Origin: Thiofaba sp039822285
GTDB lineage: Bacteria; Pseudomonadota; Gammaproteobacteria; Halothiobacillales; Halothiobacillaceae
NCBI RefSeq assembly: GCF_039822285.1
Contig: NZ_JBAJEY010000006.1
Coordinates: 62,001-126,000, forward strand
DNA: 64,000 bases
Reading direction: 5' to 3'
Shown here: positions 18,972 through 27,955 of the stretch, one piece after another
Position numbering within the stretch: position 1 is the stretch's first letter
Layout of the letters: each line of letters starts with the position of its first letter
Notes under the pieces: generated by a model
The model's input: the letters and a program-made list of their open reading frames with translations, nothing else
The model's database searches: none
What the model was told of the DNA's origin: nothing
Program-made: the position numbers and the translations under genes

Positions 18972-19247
18972 ATGCATCATCTACAGTTACCGGAAGACCT
19001 GCTGGTGGCGGACCTCGCCTCCATGGCGCTTCAGCTCGAGGCGGTGCTGGGGGATAGCCCCGAGGTGATCGATATCGATGCCTCCCGCCTGGAGCAGGTG
19101 GATACCGCGGGCATGCAGCTGCTCTATGCCTTTGCCCGCGATGCCCAGCGCCTGGGCAAGGTCGTGCACTGGCATGGACTGACCCCGGCGGTGCGCGAGG
19201 CCGCGCAGGTGCTGGGCATGGCCGCCCTGTTGACCGGGGAGGAGTGA
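18972..19247 (+). CDS. STAS domain protein
   Basis: A 91-residue stand-alone STAS domain (anti-sigma-factor-antagonist fold). The conserved DxDxSxLxxVDTAGMQLL region is present, and Thr45 in DTAG occupies the phosphorylation position. The start at 18972 has AGGAG six bases upstream. It is 3 bp before cheA. STAS proteins occur in some alternative chemosensory clusters, where they may link to kinase or phosphatase partners; no SpoIIE-like phosphatase or RsbW-like kinase lies in this window. Confidence 0.82.
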   Translation: MHHLQLPEDLLVADLASMALQLEAVLGDSPEVIDIDASRLEQVDTAGMQLLYAFARDAQRLGKVVHWHGLTPAVREAAQVLGMAALLTGEE

Positions 19248-19250
19248 GTC

Positions 19251-21539
19251 ATGGATCTCGCAGAATTCCTTGGACCGTTCTTCGAAGAAAGCTTCGAGAT
19301 GATCGATCACATGGAGGGTGACCTGCTGGCCCTGGAGGCGGGGGGCGCGGCGGACGCCGAGCGCATCCACTCCATCTTCCGCGTGGCCCACTCGGTCAAG
19401 GGTGGGGCCGCGACCCTGGGGCTTGGTGAGGTGGCCGAATACACCCACCTGCTGGAAACCCTGCTGGATGCCATCCGTGAGGGCCAGCGGCCGATGACCG
19501 AGGCCACGGTCAAGGCCCTGCTCGGTGCGGTGGACGTGATGCGCGACCTGCTCCTCGCCGCACGCGATGCGCGGCCGGCCAACGAGGCCGCCAAGCAGCA
19601 ATCGCTTGCCCTGCTGAAACAGCTGATGAATGGTGAGGCCGAGCCGGCCATGCCCGAATCGGGCACGGCCCCGTTGCCCGCGATGCAGGCCACGGAGGAC
19701 GTGGCCGAATCGGATGTGCCCGGGTCCGAGGCCACTCCGGCCACCCCGGTCGCCCCGTCTGCGCCCCCCGCCCAGACCGCGGCCCCGCACCGCCCGCTGG
19801 GCCCCGGCTGGCGTATCTACTACAACCCGCGCCAGACCCTGGGCACCGGTGGGGCCGAGCCGCTGTTCATCCTGCGCGAGGTGCGCAGTCTCGGGGAGGT
19901 CGAGGTTCGCCTGCTGGATGACGCCCTGCCACGGGTGGAAGACCTCAACCCCCGCCAGGAGTACCTGGCCTGGGAGATCATCGTCCACGGCGACATCCCG
20001 CGCGAGGCGGTGGAGGAGATCTTCGCCTGGGTCATGGACCAGGCCGAGGTGACGATCGAGCCCCTGCCAATGAGCCTTTCGGACGAGGAGGGCGGCTCCG
20101 CGCAGCCGGCCGAAGCCGTGGACCAACCTGACAGCGATGTGCCGCCGCAGGCCGAGCCTGCGTTCGAGGCCGAGGTGCAGGACTGGCCGCTGGAGGAAGC
20201 CCCGGAGCAGGCACCCGCACCTTCACCTGCGGCGGCCGAGGCCATCTCCCCGCCCGCCCTCGCCACGCCTGCGACCACGCCGCCCAAAGAGGCGGCCGCG
20301 CCGGTAAGCGGCAGCGGCCGCGCTGCGGCGAAGGAGGGTGGCTCCATCCGCGTCGGGATCGAGAAGGTGGATGCCATCATCGACCTCGTGGGCGAGCTGG
20401 TCATCACCCAGTCCATGCTCGGCCAGTTCAGCGAGGAGGTCGAGCGCGACGGTTTCCACATCGGCATGCTGCAGCGCCTGCGCGATGGCCTGGCGCAGTT
20501 GGAGCGCAACACGCGCGAGCTGCAGGAAAACGTCATGCGCATCCGCATGCTGCCGATCTCGGTGGCCTTCAACCGCTTCCCGCGCATGGTGCATGACGTC
20601 GCAAGGCAACTGGGCAAGGAGGTGGAGCTGCAGATCGTTGGCGAGCACACCGAACTGGACAAGACCGTGCTGGAGAAGATCGGCGACCCGCTCGTTCACC
20701 TGGTGCGCAATGCCCTTGATCACGGTCTGGAGCCGCCCGAGGTGCGGCGTGCGCAGGGTAAGCCTGAGGTTGGCAAGTTGATCTTGCAGGCCTATCACAA
20801 GGGCGGCAGCATCGTCATCGAGATCATTGATGATGGTCGTGGCATCGACAAGGAGCGGGTACTGGCCAAGGCGCGTGAGCGCGGCTTGATCGGCGCGGAG
20901 GAAAACCTCCCCGAGGAGCGCATCTATGACTTGATCTTCTTGCCTGGCTTTTCCACCGCCGAGAAGGTCAGCGACCTCTCTGGCCGCGGCGTGGGTATGG
21001 ATGTGGTCAAAAGTAACATCCAAGCGCTTGGCGGCTCGCTTGAGGTCAAGAGTGAGCAAGGACGGGGCACGCGCATCATCCTGCGCCTGCCGCTGACCCT
21101 CTCGATCATGGATGGTCAACTGATCGTCGTGGGCGGGCAGATCTTCGTCCTGCCCTTGCTTTCCATCGTTGAATCGCTGCAACTCAATCCTAACAACCTG
21201 GCACGCGTGGCGGGCCGAGCCGAGGTCTACAAGCTGCGCGACCAATACATCCCCGTCATCCGTCTGCACGAGATCTTTCGCCTGCCCCAAGGCCAGGCCA
21301 GCGAGCGACCGCTGCTGGTCATAGTGGAGGGCGATGGGGTGCAGGTGGGGTTGATGATCGACGACCTGTTGGGGCAGCAACAAGTGGTGATCAAGAGCCT
21401 GGAGACTCACTTCCGCAAAGTAGAGGGGCTTTCGGGTTCCACCATCCTCGGTGATGGCACCGTGGCCCTGATTCTCGATATCGGCGGCATCTTCCAGCTT
21501 GGGCGCCGTCTGGAAGGGCGCAGAGGAGGTCTGGCATGA
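19251..21539 (+). CDS. cheA: Chemotaxis histidine kinase CheA
   Basis: A 762-residue hybrid-free CheA. The P1 HPt domain carries the phosphorylation site His47 (VAHSVKGG). A P2-like domain follows at about residues 180-265 (GWRIYYNPRQ, EYLAWEIIVHGD). A Pro/Ala-rich linker leads to the P3 dimerisation helix, the P4 ATPase (HLVRNALDHGLE, DDGRGID, GRGVGMDVV) and the P5 CheW-like regulatory domain (LPLTLSIMDGQLI onward). No receiver domain is fused. Autophosphorylation and transfer to CheY and CheB are expected. The stop overlaps the cheW start. Confidence 0.96.
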   Translation: MDLAEFLGPFFEESFEMIDHMEGDLLALEAGGAADAERIHSIFRVAHSVKGGAATLGLGEVAEYTHLLETLLDAIREGQRPMTEATVKALLGAVDVMRDLLLAARDARPANEAAKQQSLALLKQLMNGEAEPAMPESGTAPLPAMQATEDVAESDVPGSEATPATPVAPSAPPAQTAAPHRPLGPGWRIYYNPRQTLGTGGAEPLFILREVRSLGEVEVRLLDDALPRVEDLNPRQEYLAWEIIVHGDIPREAVEEIFAWVMDQAEVTIEPLPMSLSDEEGGSAQPAEAVDQPDSDVPPQAEPAFEAEVQDWPLEEAPEQAPAPSPAAAEAISPPALATPATTPPKEAAAPVSGSGRAAAKEGGSIRVGIEKVDAIIDLVGELVITQSMLGQFSEEVERDGFHIGMLQRLRDGLAQLERNTRELQENVMRIRMLPISVAFNRFPRMVHDVARQLGKEVELQIVGEHTELDKTVLEKIGDPLVHLVRNALDHGLEPPEVRRAQGKPEVGKLILQAYHKGGSIVIEIIDDGRGIDKERVLAKARERGLIGAEENLPEERIYDLIFLPGFSTAEKVSDLSGRGVGMDVVKSNIQALGGSLEVKSEQGRGTRIILRLPLTLSIMDGQLIVVGGQIFVLPLLSIVESLQLNPNNLARVAGRAEVYKLRDQYIPVIRLHEIFRLPQGQASERPLLVIVEGDGVQVGLMIDDLLGQQQVVIKSLETHFRKVEGLSGSTILGDGTVALILDIGGIFQLGRRLEGRRGGLA

Positions 21540-22054
21540 ATGCGCTTCGTCCTGACGTCAGCACGCCGGGGGGTGTCCGGGGAGATGTGCTGCAATACCT
21601 AAGCTTCATCCTGCATGGGCAGGAATATGCCGTGGACATTCTGCGCGTGCAGGAGATCCGCGAATGGGGCCCAACCACCCCCATCCCCAATAGCGCGGGG
21701 TTTGTGCGCGGGGTCATGAACCTGCGCGGCTCCGTCGTGCCGGTGGTCGACCTGCGCTTGCGCCTGGGCCTGCCCGAAGTGACCTATGGCGCGCAAACCG
21801 TCGTCATCGTCTTGCGCGTCCTAAGCCCCGAGCGCGATCGCATCATGGGCGTGGTGGTGGATGCCGTAGCCGAGGTGCATGACTTGGCCCCGCAGGCCAT
21901 CCTGCCGCCCCCCGAAGTGACTGCCCAAGGCCTGGAGGGCTTTGTCCTTGGCCTGGTGGATAGCAAGGGGCAGTTGCTCACCATCCTCGATTTCGATCGC
22001 CTGCTCGATACCAGTTTGATGCTGGTTGATGCAGCAGGCCCTGTTTCGTCCTGA
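21536..22054 (+). CDS. cheW: Chemotaxis coupling protein CheW
   Basis: A 172-residue CheW. The two-subdomain fold is marked by YLSFILHGQEYAVDILRVQEIREW, the RGVMNLRGSVVPVVDLR region, which is the family core for receptor and kinase contacts, and the C-terminal VVDAVAEVHDL stretch. It tethers CheA to the receptor. The ATG overlaps the cheA stop (ATGA), so the two are translated together. The length is normal for CheW. Confidence 0.96.
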   Translation: MNALRPDVSTPGGVRGDVLQYLSFILHGQEYAVDILRVQEIREWGPTTPIPNSAGFVRGVMNLRGSVVPVVDLRLRLGLPEVTYGAQTVVIVLRVLSPERDRIMGVVVDAVAEVHDLAPQAILPPPEVTAQGLEGFVLGLVDSKGQLLTILDFDRLLDTSLMLVDAAGPVSS

Positions 22055-22093
22055 CCGGCCACCATGCCGCCGCACACAAAAGGAGACTTGCCT

Positions 22094-24439
22094 ATGTCTA
22101 CCGCTCACAAGTCCGACCAATCCGCCCTCCAGCAGCGCTATGCCGGCATTGAAATGGCGGCCTTGCGCGTGGCCGTGGCCGAATCCGATACACCGACGGC
22201 CATTGCCGATGCCGACGGCATCATCATCTACCTCAATGATGCCATGCGCGTCATGCACAAAAAGCATGCCGAGGCGTTGCGGGAGATGATCCCAGGTTTC
22301 CATCCCGAACGGGTGCTGGGCAGTTCCATGGACAGCTTCCACCGCAACCCGGCGCACCAGCGTACCCTGCTGCGCGACCCGCTGCGCCTGCCTTACACCG
22401 GACGCATCCATAGCCGTGGCCTAAGCTTCCGCCTTGTCGCCCACTATGTGGAAGGTCCGCAGGGCGAATATCTTGGCAATGTACTGGAATGGTTCGACGA
22501 GACCGAGCAGACCCTGTTTAGGCAGGAGAAGGAGGCCCTTGATACCACCCTCAACCGGCTCATGGCGCGCATCGAGTTCGCCCCGGATGGCACTATCCTC
22601 ACCGCCAACAGCGCCTTCCTGCAAGTCATGGGCTACACCCTGGAGGAGCTGCGCGGCAAGCACCACCGTATCTTTATGCCCAAGGAGGAGGCGCAGGGTG
22701 CGGCCTACGCCAACTTCTGGGCCCAGCTGCGCGCAGGCGAGGCGCAATCTGGGCGCATCCAGCGCATCGCCCGCGATGGCCGCACGGTGACCCTGGATGC
22801 CGACTATGTGCCCGTCAAGGACCTGGAGGGCAAGGTCTTCAAGGTCATCAAGCTGGCCTCCGATATCACCGAGCAGGTGCGCCTGGAGGATTTGACTACC
22901 CGCCTGCGCGCCTCCATCGACGGCGCCTCGGCCAACCTGCTGTATCTGGATGAGCATTTCCAGGTTTTCCACCTCAACCCGGCCATGCAGACCTTGCTCA
23001 CCCGCTATGGCGCGGAGATGCGCGAGGTCTTCCCCGAGCTCGACCCGCAGGCGGTGCTAGGGGCCCCGGGCACCTGGCTGCTGCGTGGCAACCCGGCCTT
23101 GCGTGAGGTCTTTGCCTCGCCCAACCGCATGCCCTACGTGTTCGAGGTCAGCTTTGGCGGGCGTTACTACCGTGTGGCGGTCGGTCTCATCCGCGGTCCG
23201 CGCGGGCAATATATGGGCAACCGCCTGGAGTTTCAGGATGTCACCGAGCAGCACCTGGCGGAAGAGCAAGTGCAGCGCCTGATCCGGCTGGCGGCGCAGG
23301 GTGAGTTGGATGGTCGCATCGACACGCAGGCCATGAGCGAGGGTTCGATCAAGACCCTCTCGGAGGGCATCAACCGCCTCATGGATGCGGTGGCCGCCCC
23401 CGTGCATGCCGCCCAGGTCACCATCAATGCCCTCGCCGAGGGCGATTTGACGCACACCATGAGTGGGCAGTACAGCGGTGAGTTCGCGCGTCTGCAGGAG
23501 TCCCTCAATGCCTCCATGGAAAACCTCAAGCAGATGGCGATGGAGATCCGCGCCACAGCGCAGAACATCACCACTGCCTCTGGTGAAATCCGCCAGGGTA
23601 ACCACGACCTGTCGCGGCGGACCGACCAGCAGGCCTCCAGCCTGGAATCCACCGCTTCGGCGATGGAGGAGATCACCGGCACGGTCAAGAACAATGCGGA
23701 AAACTCCGCCCGTGCCGACAAGCTGGCCAACCAGACCCGTTCCCAGGCGGTGGATGGGCGTAAGATTGCCGAGCGTGCCATCGGCGCGATGCAGGAGATC
23801 AACAACGCCAGCAAGAAGATCGCCGACATCATCGGCGTGATCGATGAGATCGCCTTCCAGACCAACCTGTTGGCCCTCAACGCCGCGGTGGAGGCCGCCC
23901 GCGCCGGTGAGCAGGGGCGTGGTTTTGCCGTGGTGGCCGCCGAGGTGCGCAACCTTGCCCAGCGCTCCGCCTCCGCCGCCAAGGAGATCAAGGGCCTGAT
24001 CAAGGACTCGCTGGAGAAGGTGGCCGATGGCTCGCTCCTGGTGGACGAAACCGGCAAGATGCTCGACAACATCAACCAGAGCGTCGCCGAGGTAGGGGAT
24101 CTCATTGCCCAGATCGCCACCGCTGGCAAGGAGCAGGCGATCGGTATCGAACAGATCAACAAGGCGCTGGTGAAGCTCGACGAGATGACCCAGCAGAATG
24201 CTGCCTTGGTGGAGGAGGCTGCGGCCGCCAGCGCCTCGCTGGACGAGCAGGCCCAGGGCTTGCAGAGCCTGATCCAGTTCTTCAAGGTCGAGAAGGAGCC
24301 GGGGTTTGGCGTGCGTCGTCGCGCCGTGTCTGGTGTCGCTGTGGGCAGTCCGTCCCCGCGTTCCGCAGCTTCCTCGGCCCGCCCGGCGTCGGCCGCGCCT
24401 ATTTCGGCAAGAGATGATGCCGACTGGGATCAGTTCTGA
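22094..24439 (+). CDS. Soluble PAS-containing methyl-accepting chemotaxis protein
   Basis: A 781-residue receptor without a membrane helix. Three PAS-like regions (about residues 10-130, 145-265 and 270-385) are followed by a HAMP-like segment and the signalling coiled coil, whose hairpin tip (about residues 583-620) contains the highly conserved EIAFQTNLLALNAAVEAARAG. The final DWDQF (777-781) fits the xWxxF tether that binds CheR/CheB in E. coli receptors. It therefore probably senses an internal or redox signal. The start at 22094 has AGGAG eight bases upstream; it follows cheW by 39 bp. Confidence 0.93.
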   Translation: MSTAHKSDQSALQQRYAGIEMAALRVAVAESDTPTAIADADGIIIYLNDAMRVMHKKHAEALREMIPGFHPERVLGSSMDSFHRNPAHQRTLLRDPLRLPYTGRIHSRGLSFRLVAHYVEGPQGEYLGNVLEWFDETEQTLFRQEKEALDTTLNRLMARIEFAPDGTILTANSAFLQVMGYTLEELRGKHHRIFMPKEEAQGAAYANFWAQLRAGEAQSGRIQRIARDGRTVTLDADYVPVKDLEGKVFKVIKLASDITEQVRLEDLTTRLRASIDGASANLLYLDEHFQVFHLNPAMQTLLTRYGAEMREVFPELDPQAVLGAPGTWLLRGNPALREVFASPNRMPYVFEVSFGGRYYRVAVGLIRGPRGQYMGNRLEFQDVTEQHLAEEQVQRLIRLAAQGELDGRIDTQAMSEGSIKTLSEGINRLMDAVAAPVHAAQVTINALAEGDLTHTMSGQYSGEFARLQESLNASMENLKQMAMEIRATAQNITTASGEIRQGNHDLSRRTDQQASSLESTASAMEEITGTVKNNAENSARADKLANQTRSQAVDGRKIAERAIGAMQEINNASKKIADIIGVIDEIAFQTNLLALNAAVEAARAGEQGRGFAVVAAEVRNLAQRSASAAKEIKGLIKDSLEKVADGSLLVDETGKMLDNINQSVAEVGDLIAQIATAGKEQAIGIEQINKALVKLDEMTQQNAALVEEAAAASASLDEQAQGLQSLIQFFKVEKEPGFGVRRRAVSGVAVGSPSPRSAASSARPASAAPISARDDADWDQF

Positions 24440-24446
24440 TGATTAT

Positions 24447-24483
24447 GCCGCTGGCCGGGCACTTGCTGTGCCCGGCCAGCGGC
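24447..24483 (+). promoter_or_regulatory. Long perfect hairpin between the receptor and cheR
   Basis: A perfect 16-bp stem: GCCGCTGGCCGGGCAC (24447-24462), a five-base loop, and GTGCCCGGCCAGCGGC (24468-24483). No T-run follows, so it is not a standard intrinsic terminator. The GAGGAGGG Shine-Dalgarno of cheR begins two bases after the stem, so the hairpin could affect mRNA stability or set the receptor:CheR ratio. Confidence 0.7.
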
Positions 24484-24496
24484 TGAGGAGGGTCTC

Positions 24497-25342
24497 ATGA
24501 GCGATGGAACGACGGCACGCGAGTTCGAGTTCACCCAAGCGGACTTCGAATTCCTGCGCGCCCTGGTGACCGATCACACCGGCATCGTGGTCAGCGACAA
24601 CAAGCGCGACATGCTCTACTCGCGCCTGGCGCGCCGGCTGCGTGCCCTGGGTCTCAACACCTTCGCCGAATACCGCGCCTACCTGCGCACCCATGAGGCG
24701 GAGGAGCTGACCAACCTCATCAATGCGGTCACCACCAACCTCACCAGCTTCTTCCGCGAACCGCACCACTTCGAGTACCTTGCCCGCACGGTCATCCCCG
24801 AGCTGTTGCACAAGAAGGAGCGCGAGCGGCGCATCCGCATCTGGTCGGCAGGCTGCTCCACCGGCGAGGAACCCTACTCGATTGCCATGGTGCTGGAGGA
24901 GGAGGTGCCGCCGTGGCTTGAGTGGGATATCCGCATCCTGGCGACCGACGTAGATACAAATGTCATCCAGGCAGCGCAGCATGGTGTGTATTGGAGAGAC
25001 AACTTGCGGGGTATTTCCGATGCGCGTTTGCAGCGCTTCTTCCTCCGTGGGCGCGGCGCCAACGCAGGTCAAGTCCGGGTGGATGCGGAGCTTAGGCGCA
25101 TGGTGGCCTTCAAGCCCCTCAATCTGCTCAAGGACTGGCCGATGAAGGGGCCCTTTGACGTGATTTTCTGCCGCAATGTGATGATCTACTTCGACCAGGC
25201 CACGCAAAAAAGGCTGGTGGAGCGCTTCGCCAGCCTGCTGGCCCCGCGCGGCTACCTGTTCATCGGCCACTCGGAGACTCTGGATGGACTGACCCATCGG
25301 TTCGATCTGGTGGGCAACACCATCTACCGGCTGCGCGCTTGA
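24497..25342 (+). CDS. cheR: Chemotaxis protein methyltransferase CheR
   Basis: A 281-residue SAM-dependent enzyme that methylates receptor glutamates. The N-terminal helical domain (FTQADFEFLRALVTDHTGI) is followed by the SAM pocket (IWSAGCSTGEEPYSIAM), the DVDTNVIQAA acidic strand and a C-terminal FDVIFCRNVMIYF segment typical of CheR. A beta-subdomain that would bind the receptor C-terminal pentapeptide is in the expected place. The start has GAGGAGGG upstream. cheB begins 11 bases after the stop. Confidence 0.96.
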   Translation: MSDGTTAREFEFTQADFEFLRALVTDHTGIVVSDNKRDMLYSRLARRLRALGLNTFAEYRAYLRTHEAEELTNLINAVTTNLTSFFREPHHFEYLARTVIPELLHKKERERRIRIWSAGCSTGEEPYSIAMVLEEEVPPWLEWDIRILATDVDTNVIQAAQHGVYWRDNLRGISDARLQRFFLRGRGANAGQVRVDAELRRMVAFKPLNLLKDWPMKGPFDVIFCRNVMIYFDQATQKRLVERFASLLAPRGYLFIGHSETLDGLTHRFDLVGNTIYRLRA

Positions 25343-25353
25343 GGAGAGGGGGG

Positions 25354-26427
25354 ATGGTGACTGAAGAGCGTCCGGTGCGGGTGTTGGTGGTCGATGACTC
25401 GCTCTTGATCCGCAAGGCCCTGGCCCGTGCCCTGGGCGAGGACCCCGCGATCCAGGTGGTCGGCATGGCCAAGGATGCCTACGAGGCACGGGAGCTGATC
25501 AAGCAGCACGAGCCGGATGTCATCACCCTCGATGTGGAGATGCCCGGCATGAACGGGCTGACCTTCCTGCGCAACTTGATGCGCCTGCACCCCATGCCGG
25601 TGGTGATGGTCTCCACCCACACCACGCAGGGGGCGCAGGCGACCCTGGAGGCCCTGGAGCTCGGCGCCTTCGACGTGGTGGCCAAGCCGACCAGTGGGGG
25701 CGGGCTGAATGTGCAGGACTACGTGCAGGAGATCATCCTCAAGGTCAAGGCCGCAGCCCGCGCCCCGGTGCGCCGCCTGGCCCAGCAGCGCCTGAGCGGG
25801 GGTATGGGCGGGCGTCCCCTGAGCGCCAGTAGCGGCAAGCTCGCCGATGCCAGCCGGGTGATCGCCATCGGCGCCTCGACCGGGGGGACGGAGGCGGTGC
25901 GCATCGTGCTCGAGGGGCTGCCGCCGGAGATCCCGGGGGTGGTCATCACCCAGCACATCCCCGGCTCGTTCAGCGCCACCTTCGCCGACCGGCTCAACCA
26001 GGCCTCGCGCCTGACGGTCAAGGAGGCCGAGGAAGGCGACATCATCAAGCCCGGCCATGCCTATGTCGCCCCAGGGACGCAGCATCTTCTGGTGGTCAAT
26101 CGCGGCGGGGTGCTGCGCTGCATCCTCTCCGACGCCCCGCCGGTGTCCAAGCACAAGCCGAGCGTGGACGTGCTGTTCGACTCGGTGGCCAAGGCCTGCG
26201 GCGAGAAAGCGGTAGGGGTGCTGATGACCGGGATGGGCAAGGACGGGGCTGAGGGGCTGTTGCACATGCGCCAGGCCGGGGCGGTGACCCTCATCCAGGA
26301 TGAGCGCACCTCGGTGGTGTGGGGGATGCCGGGCGAGGCCTACCGCCTGGGGGCGGCGGAGCGGGTGGTGCCCCTGCCGAAGATGGCGGAGACCATCCTC
26401 TCCGCCTTGGTCGCGCCACGAACCTGA
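25354..26427 (+). CDS. cheB: Chemotaxis response regulator protein-glutamate methylesterase CheB
   Basis: A 357-residue enzyme that removes receptor methyl groups when phosphorylated by CheA. The receiver domain has the acidic pair DD at 14-15 and phospho-acceptor Asp60 (LDVEMPG). The methylesterase domain carries the catalytic triad: Ser175 (GAST), the His in TQHIPG, and the Asp in GMGKDG. The ATG at 25354 is preceded by GAGGAGAGG; an in-frame TTG at 25339 would overlap cheR. With CheR it gives this receptor a full adaptation system. Confidence 0.96.
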   Translation: MVTEERPVRVLVVDDSLLIRKALARALGEDPAIQVVGMAKDAYEARELIKQHEPDVITLDVEMPGMNGLTFLRNLMRLHPMPVVMVSTHTTQGAQATLEALELGAFDVVAKPTSGGGLNVQDYVQEIILKVKAAARAPVRRLAQQRLSGGMGGRPLSASSGKLADASRVIAIGASTGGTEAVRIVLEGLPPEIPGVVITQHIPGSFSATFADRLNQASRLTVKEAEEGDIIKPGHAYVAPGTQHLLVVNRGGVLRCILSDAPPVSKHKPSVDVLFDSVAKACGEKAVGVLMTGMGKDGAEGLLHMRQAGAVTLIQDERTSVVWGMPGEAYRLGAAERVVPLPKMAETILSALVAPRT

Positions 26428-26440
26428 GGATAGGCAATCC

Positions 26441-27295
26441 ATGAAAAACGATCTTCTGAGTATGCAGGGGGCGCTTCAGGTCTTCACCTTCGCCATCGAG
26501 GGTGTGCCCTATGCCCTGGAGGTGGCGCATGTGCTGACCATCAGCCAGGACACCTCGCGCCTGCGGCAGATCCCCAGCACCCTGCCGGGGTTCATCGGTC
26601 TGATCGACTATCAGGGCACGGTGGTGCCGGTCCTGGATTTCGCCCATCTGTTGGGGCGCCAGAACCAGGAAGAGCGCAAGGACGAGCTGATCGCCATGCT
26701 GGAGGCGCGCGAGAAGGATCATCTCGACTGGCTGGATGCCCTGGAGCACAGCCTCGCCACCGGTCAGCCGTTCACCAAGGAAAAGAACCCGCACAAGTGT
26801 GCCTTTGGCCGCTGGTATGACAGCTACCAGCCGGAGGATGATGCGCTGCGCACCATCTGGCCGGACTTCGATGCCCCGCACCAGCGCATCCATGCCCTGG
26901 CCGATGAGCTCCTGGAAGTGGAGCGGATGCAGGGGCGGGGCGATGCCATGGCGCGGCTGCGGCTTGAGCGCGAAACCACGCTCAAGGCCCTGCATCGCAC
27001 CTTCGAGTTCGCCCGCGAGAGCCTGCGCTCTTCCCAGCACACGGTCTTTCTCTACCTCACCTCCGATGGCCGTACCCCGCGGCTGGCGCTGCGTCTGGAT
27101 GACATCAGCGACATCCGCGGCTATGAGTTGGAGGATGCCGTGCCGCTGCACGCCATCGAGCTGCCGCCGGGGGCCATCCCCAAGGACTTGATTCAGTCCT
27201 ACCTGCGTGGGGCGTCGGGCGATGCCCTGCTGCTCGCGCCGGAGTCCCTCCTGCGCCTGGCCGAGCGGGCCGCGGCACAGGCGGGCTTGGCGTAA
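26441..27295 (+). CDS. CheW protein with an inserted CZB zinc-binding domain
   Basis: A 284-residue protein with CheW-like sequence at both ends. Residues about 10-72 match the first part of CheW (VFTFAIEGVPYALEVAHV...GLIDYQGTVVPVLDF) and residues about 200-280 look like the second half. Between them lies a helical CZB (chemoreceptor zinc-binding) domain with the diagnostic HKCAFGRWY (H118, C120, W125). Candidate zinc ligands are H94, C120 and H147 or H151. CZB domains sense zinc or oxidants such as hypochlorous acid. It is the last gene of the cluster, 13 bp after cheB, and may add redox or zinc control to the CheA array. Confidence 0.85.
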   Translation: MKNDLLSMQGALQVFTFAIEGVPYALEVAHVLTISQDTSRLRQIPSTLPGFIGLIDYQGTVVPVLDFAHLLGRQNQEERKDELIAMLEAREKDHLDWLDALEHSLATGQPFTKEKNPHKCAFGRWYDSYQPEDDALRTIWPDFDAPHQRIHALADELLEVERMQGRGDAMARLRLERETTLKALHRTFEFARESLRSSQHTVFLYLTSDGRTPRLALRLDDISDIRGYELEDAVPLHAIELPPGAIPKDLIQSYLRGASGDALLLAPESLLRLAERAAAQAGLA

Positions 27296-27302
27296 GGCAG
27301 GA

Positions 27303-27797
27303 TCAGAACTTGCTGCCGGCGTAGAGGTAGTGACTGAGGATGGTGACATCCTCGCTGGCGCGCCGGAACAGGTGATCCAGGCTGATGATGGCGTATTCGA
27401 GCAGGTTCACCGCGATGTAGGGGTGCTCGATGCGCAGGCGCTTGTACATCGGCCGGCTCAGCTTGAGCAGGCGGTCGCGCGGGGTGGCGGCCTTCAGGCG
27501 CACCTGGCGCGGTTTGCGGTCGAAGAAGCTCATCTCGCCCATCAATTCGCCGGCGTGGATGCGGCCCACCTCGACCTCGCTGGCCGGGCTGCCGGTGACC
27601 AGCGAGACTTCGCCCTCGACCACAAAGTAGAGCGCCTCGCCCACCTCGCCGATGTCGGCGATGATCTCGCCCTGCTTGACCTCGATCAGCTCGCAGTACT
27701 CCAGGAAAGTCTCGTACTCGCTGGCCTTCATCGTCTCGCTCGGCCATTGCTCGCGCAGGATCTTGGCCAGTTGGCTGCGTTCTTCAGGGGAAATCAT
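27303..27797 (-). CDS. Cyclic-nucleotide-binding domain protein
   Basis: A 164-residue protein consisting of a cNMP-binding beta-roll (QGEIIADIGEVGEALYFVVEGEVSLV, GELMGEMSFFDRKPRQVRLKA). The family PRxA-type phosphate-binding stretch reads RKPRQVRL. There is no helix-turn-helix, so it is not a Crp-type DNA-binding regulator but likely a stand-alone sensor. It converges with the chemosensory cluster with only a 7-bp gap and has its own promoter region shared with the divergent hydrolase gene. Confidence 0.85.
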   Translation of the reverse strand: MISPEERSQLAKILREQWPSETMKASEYETFLEYCELIEVKQGEIIADIGEVGEALYFVVEGEVSLVTGSPASEVEVGRIHAGELMGEMSFFDRKPRQVRLKAATPRDRLLKLSRPMYKRLRIEHPYIAVNLLEYAIISLDHLFRRASEDVTILSHYLYAGSKF

Positions 27798-27955
27798 GGG
27801 ATGTTCCTTGGGGTTCGGGATGGGATGCCGCTAGTTTAATGGCATCAAGGACCGGATGTTCATAAGGGCGTTCGATGGAGATTAAAAGATCCTTGATTGT
27901 TCCTCGCGCCACCGCCGGGCCATGCTGAAAAGCTGTATCCACCGGAGAGCCCTCC

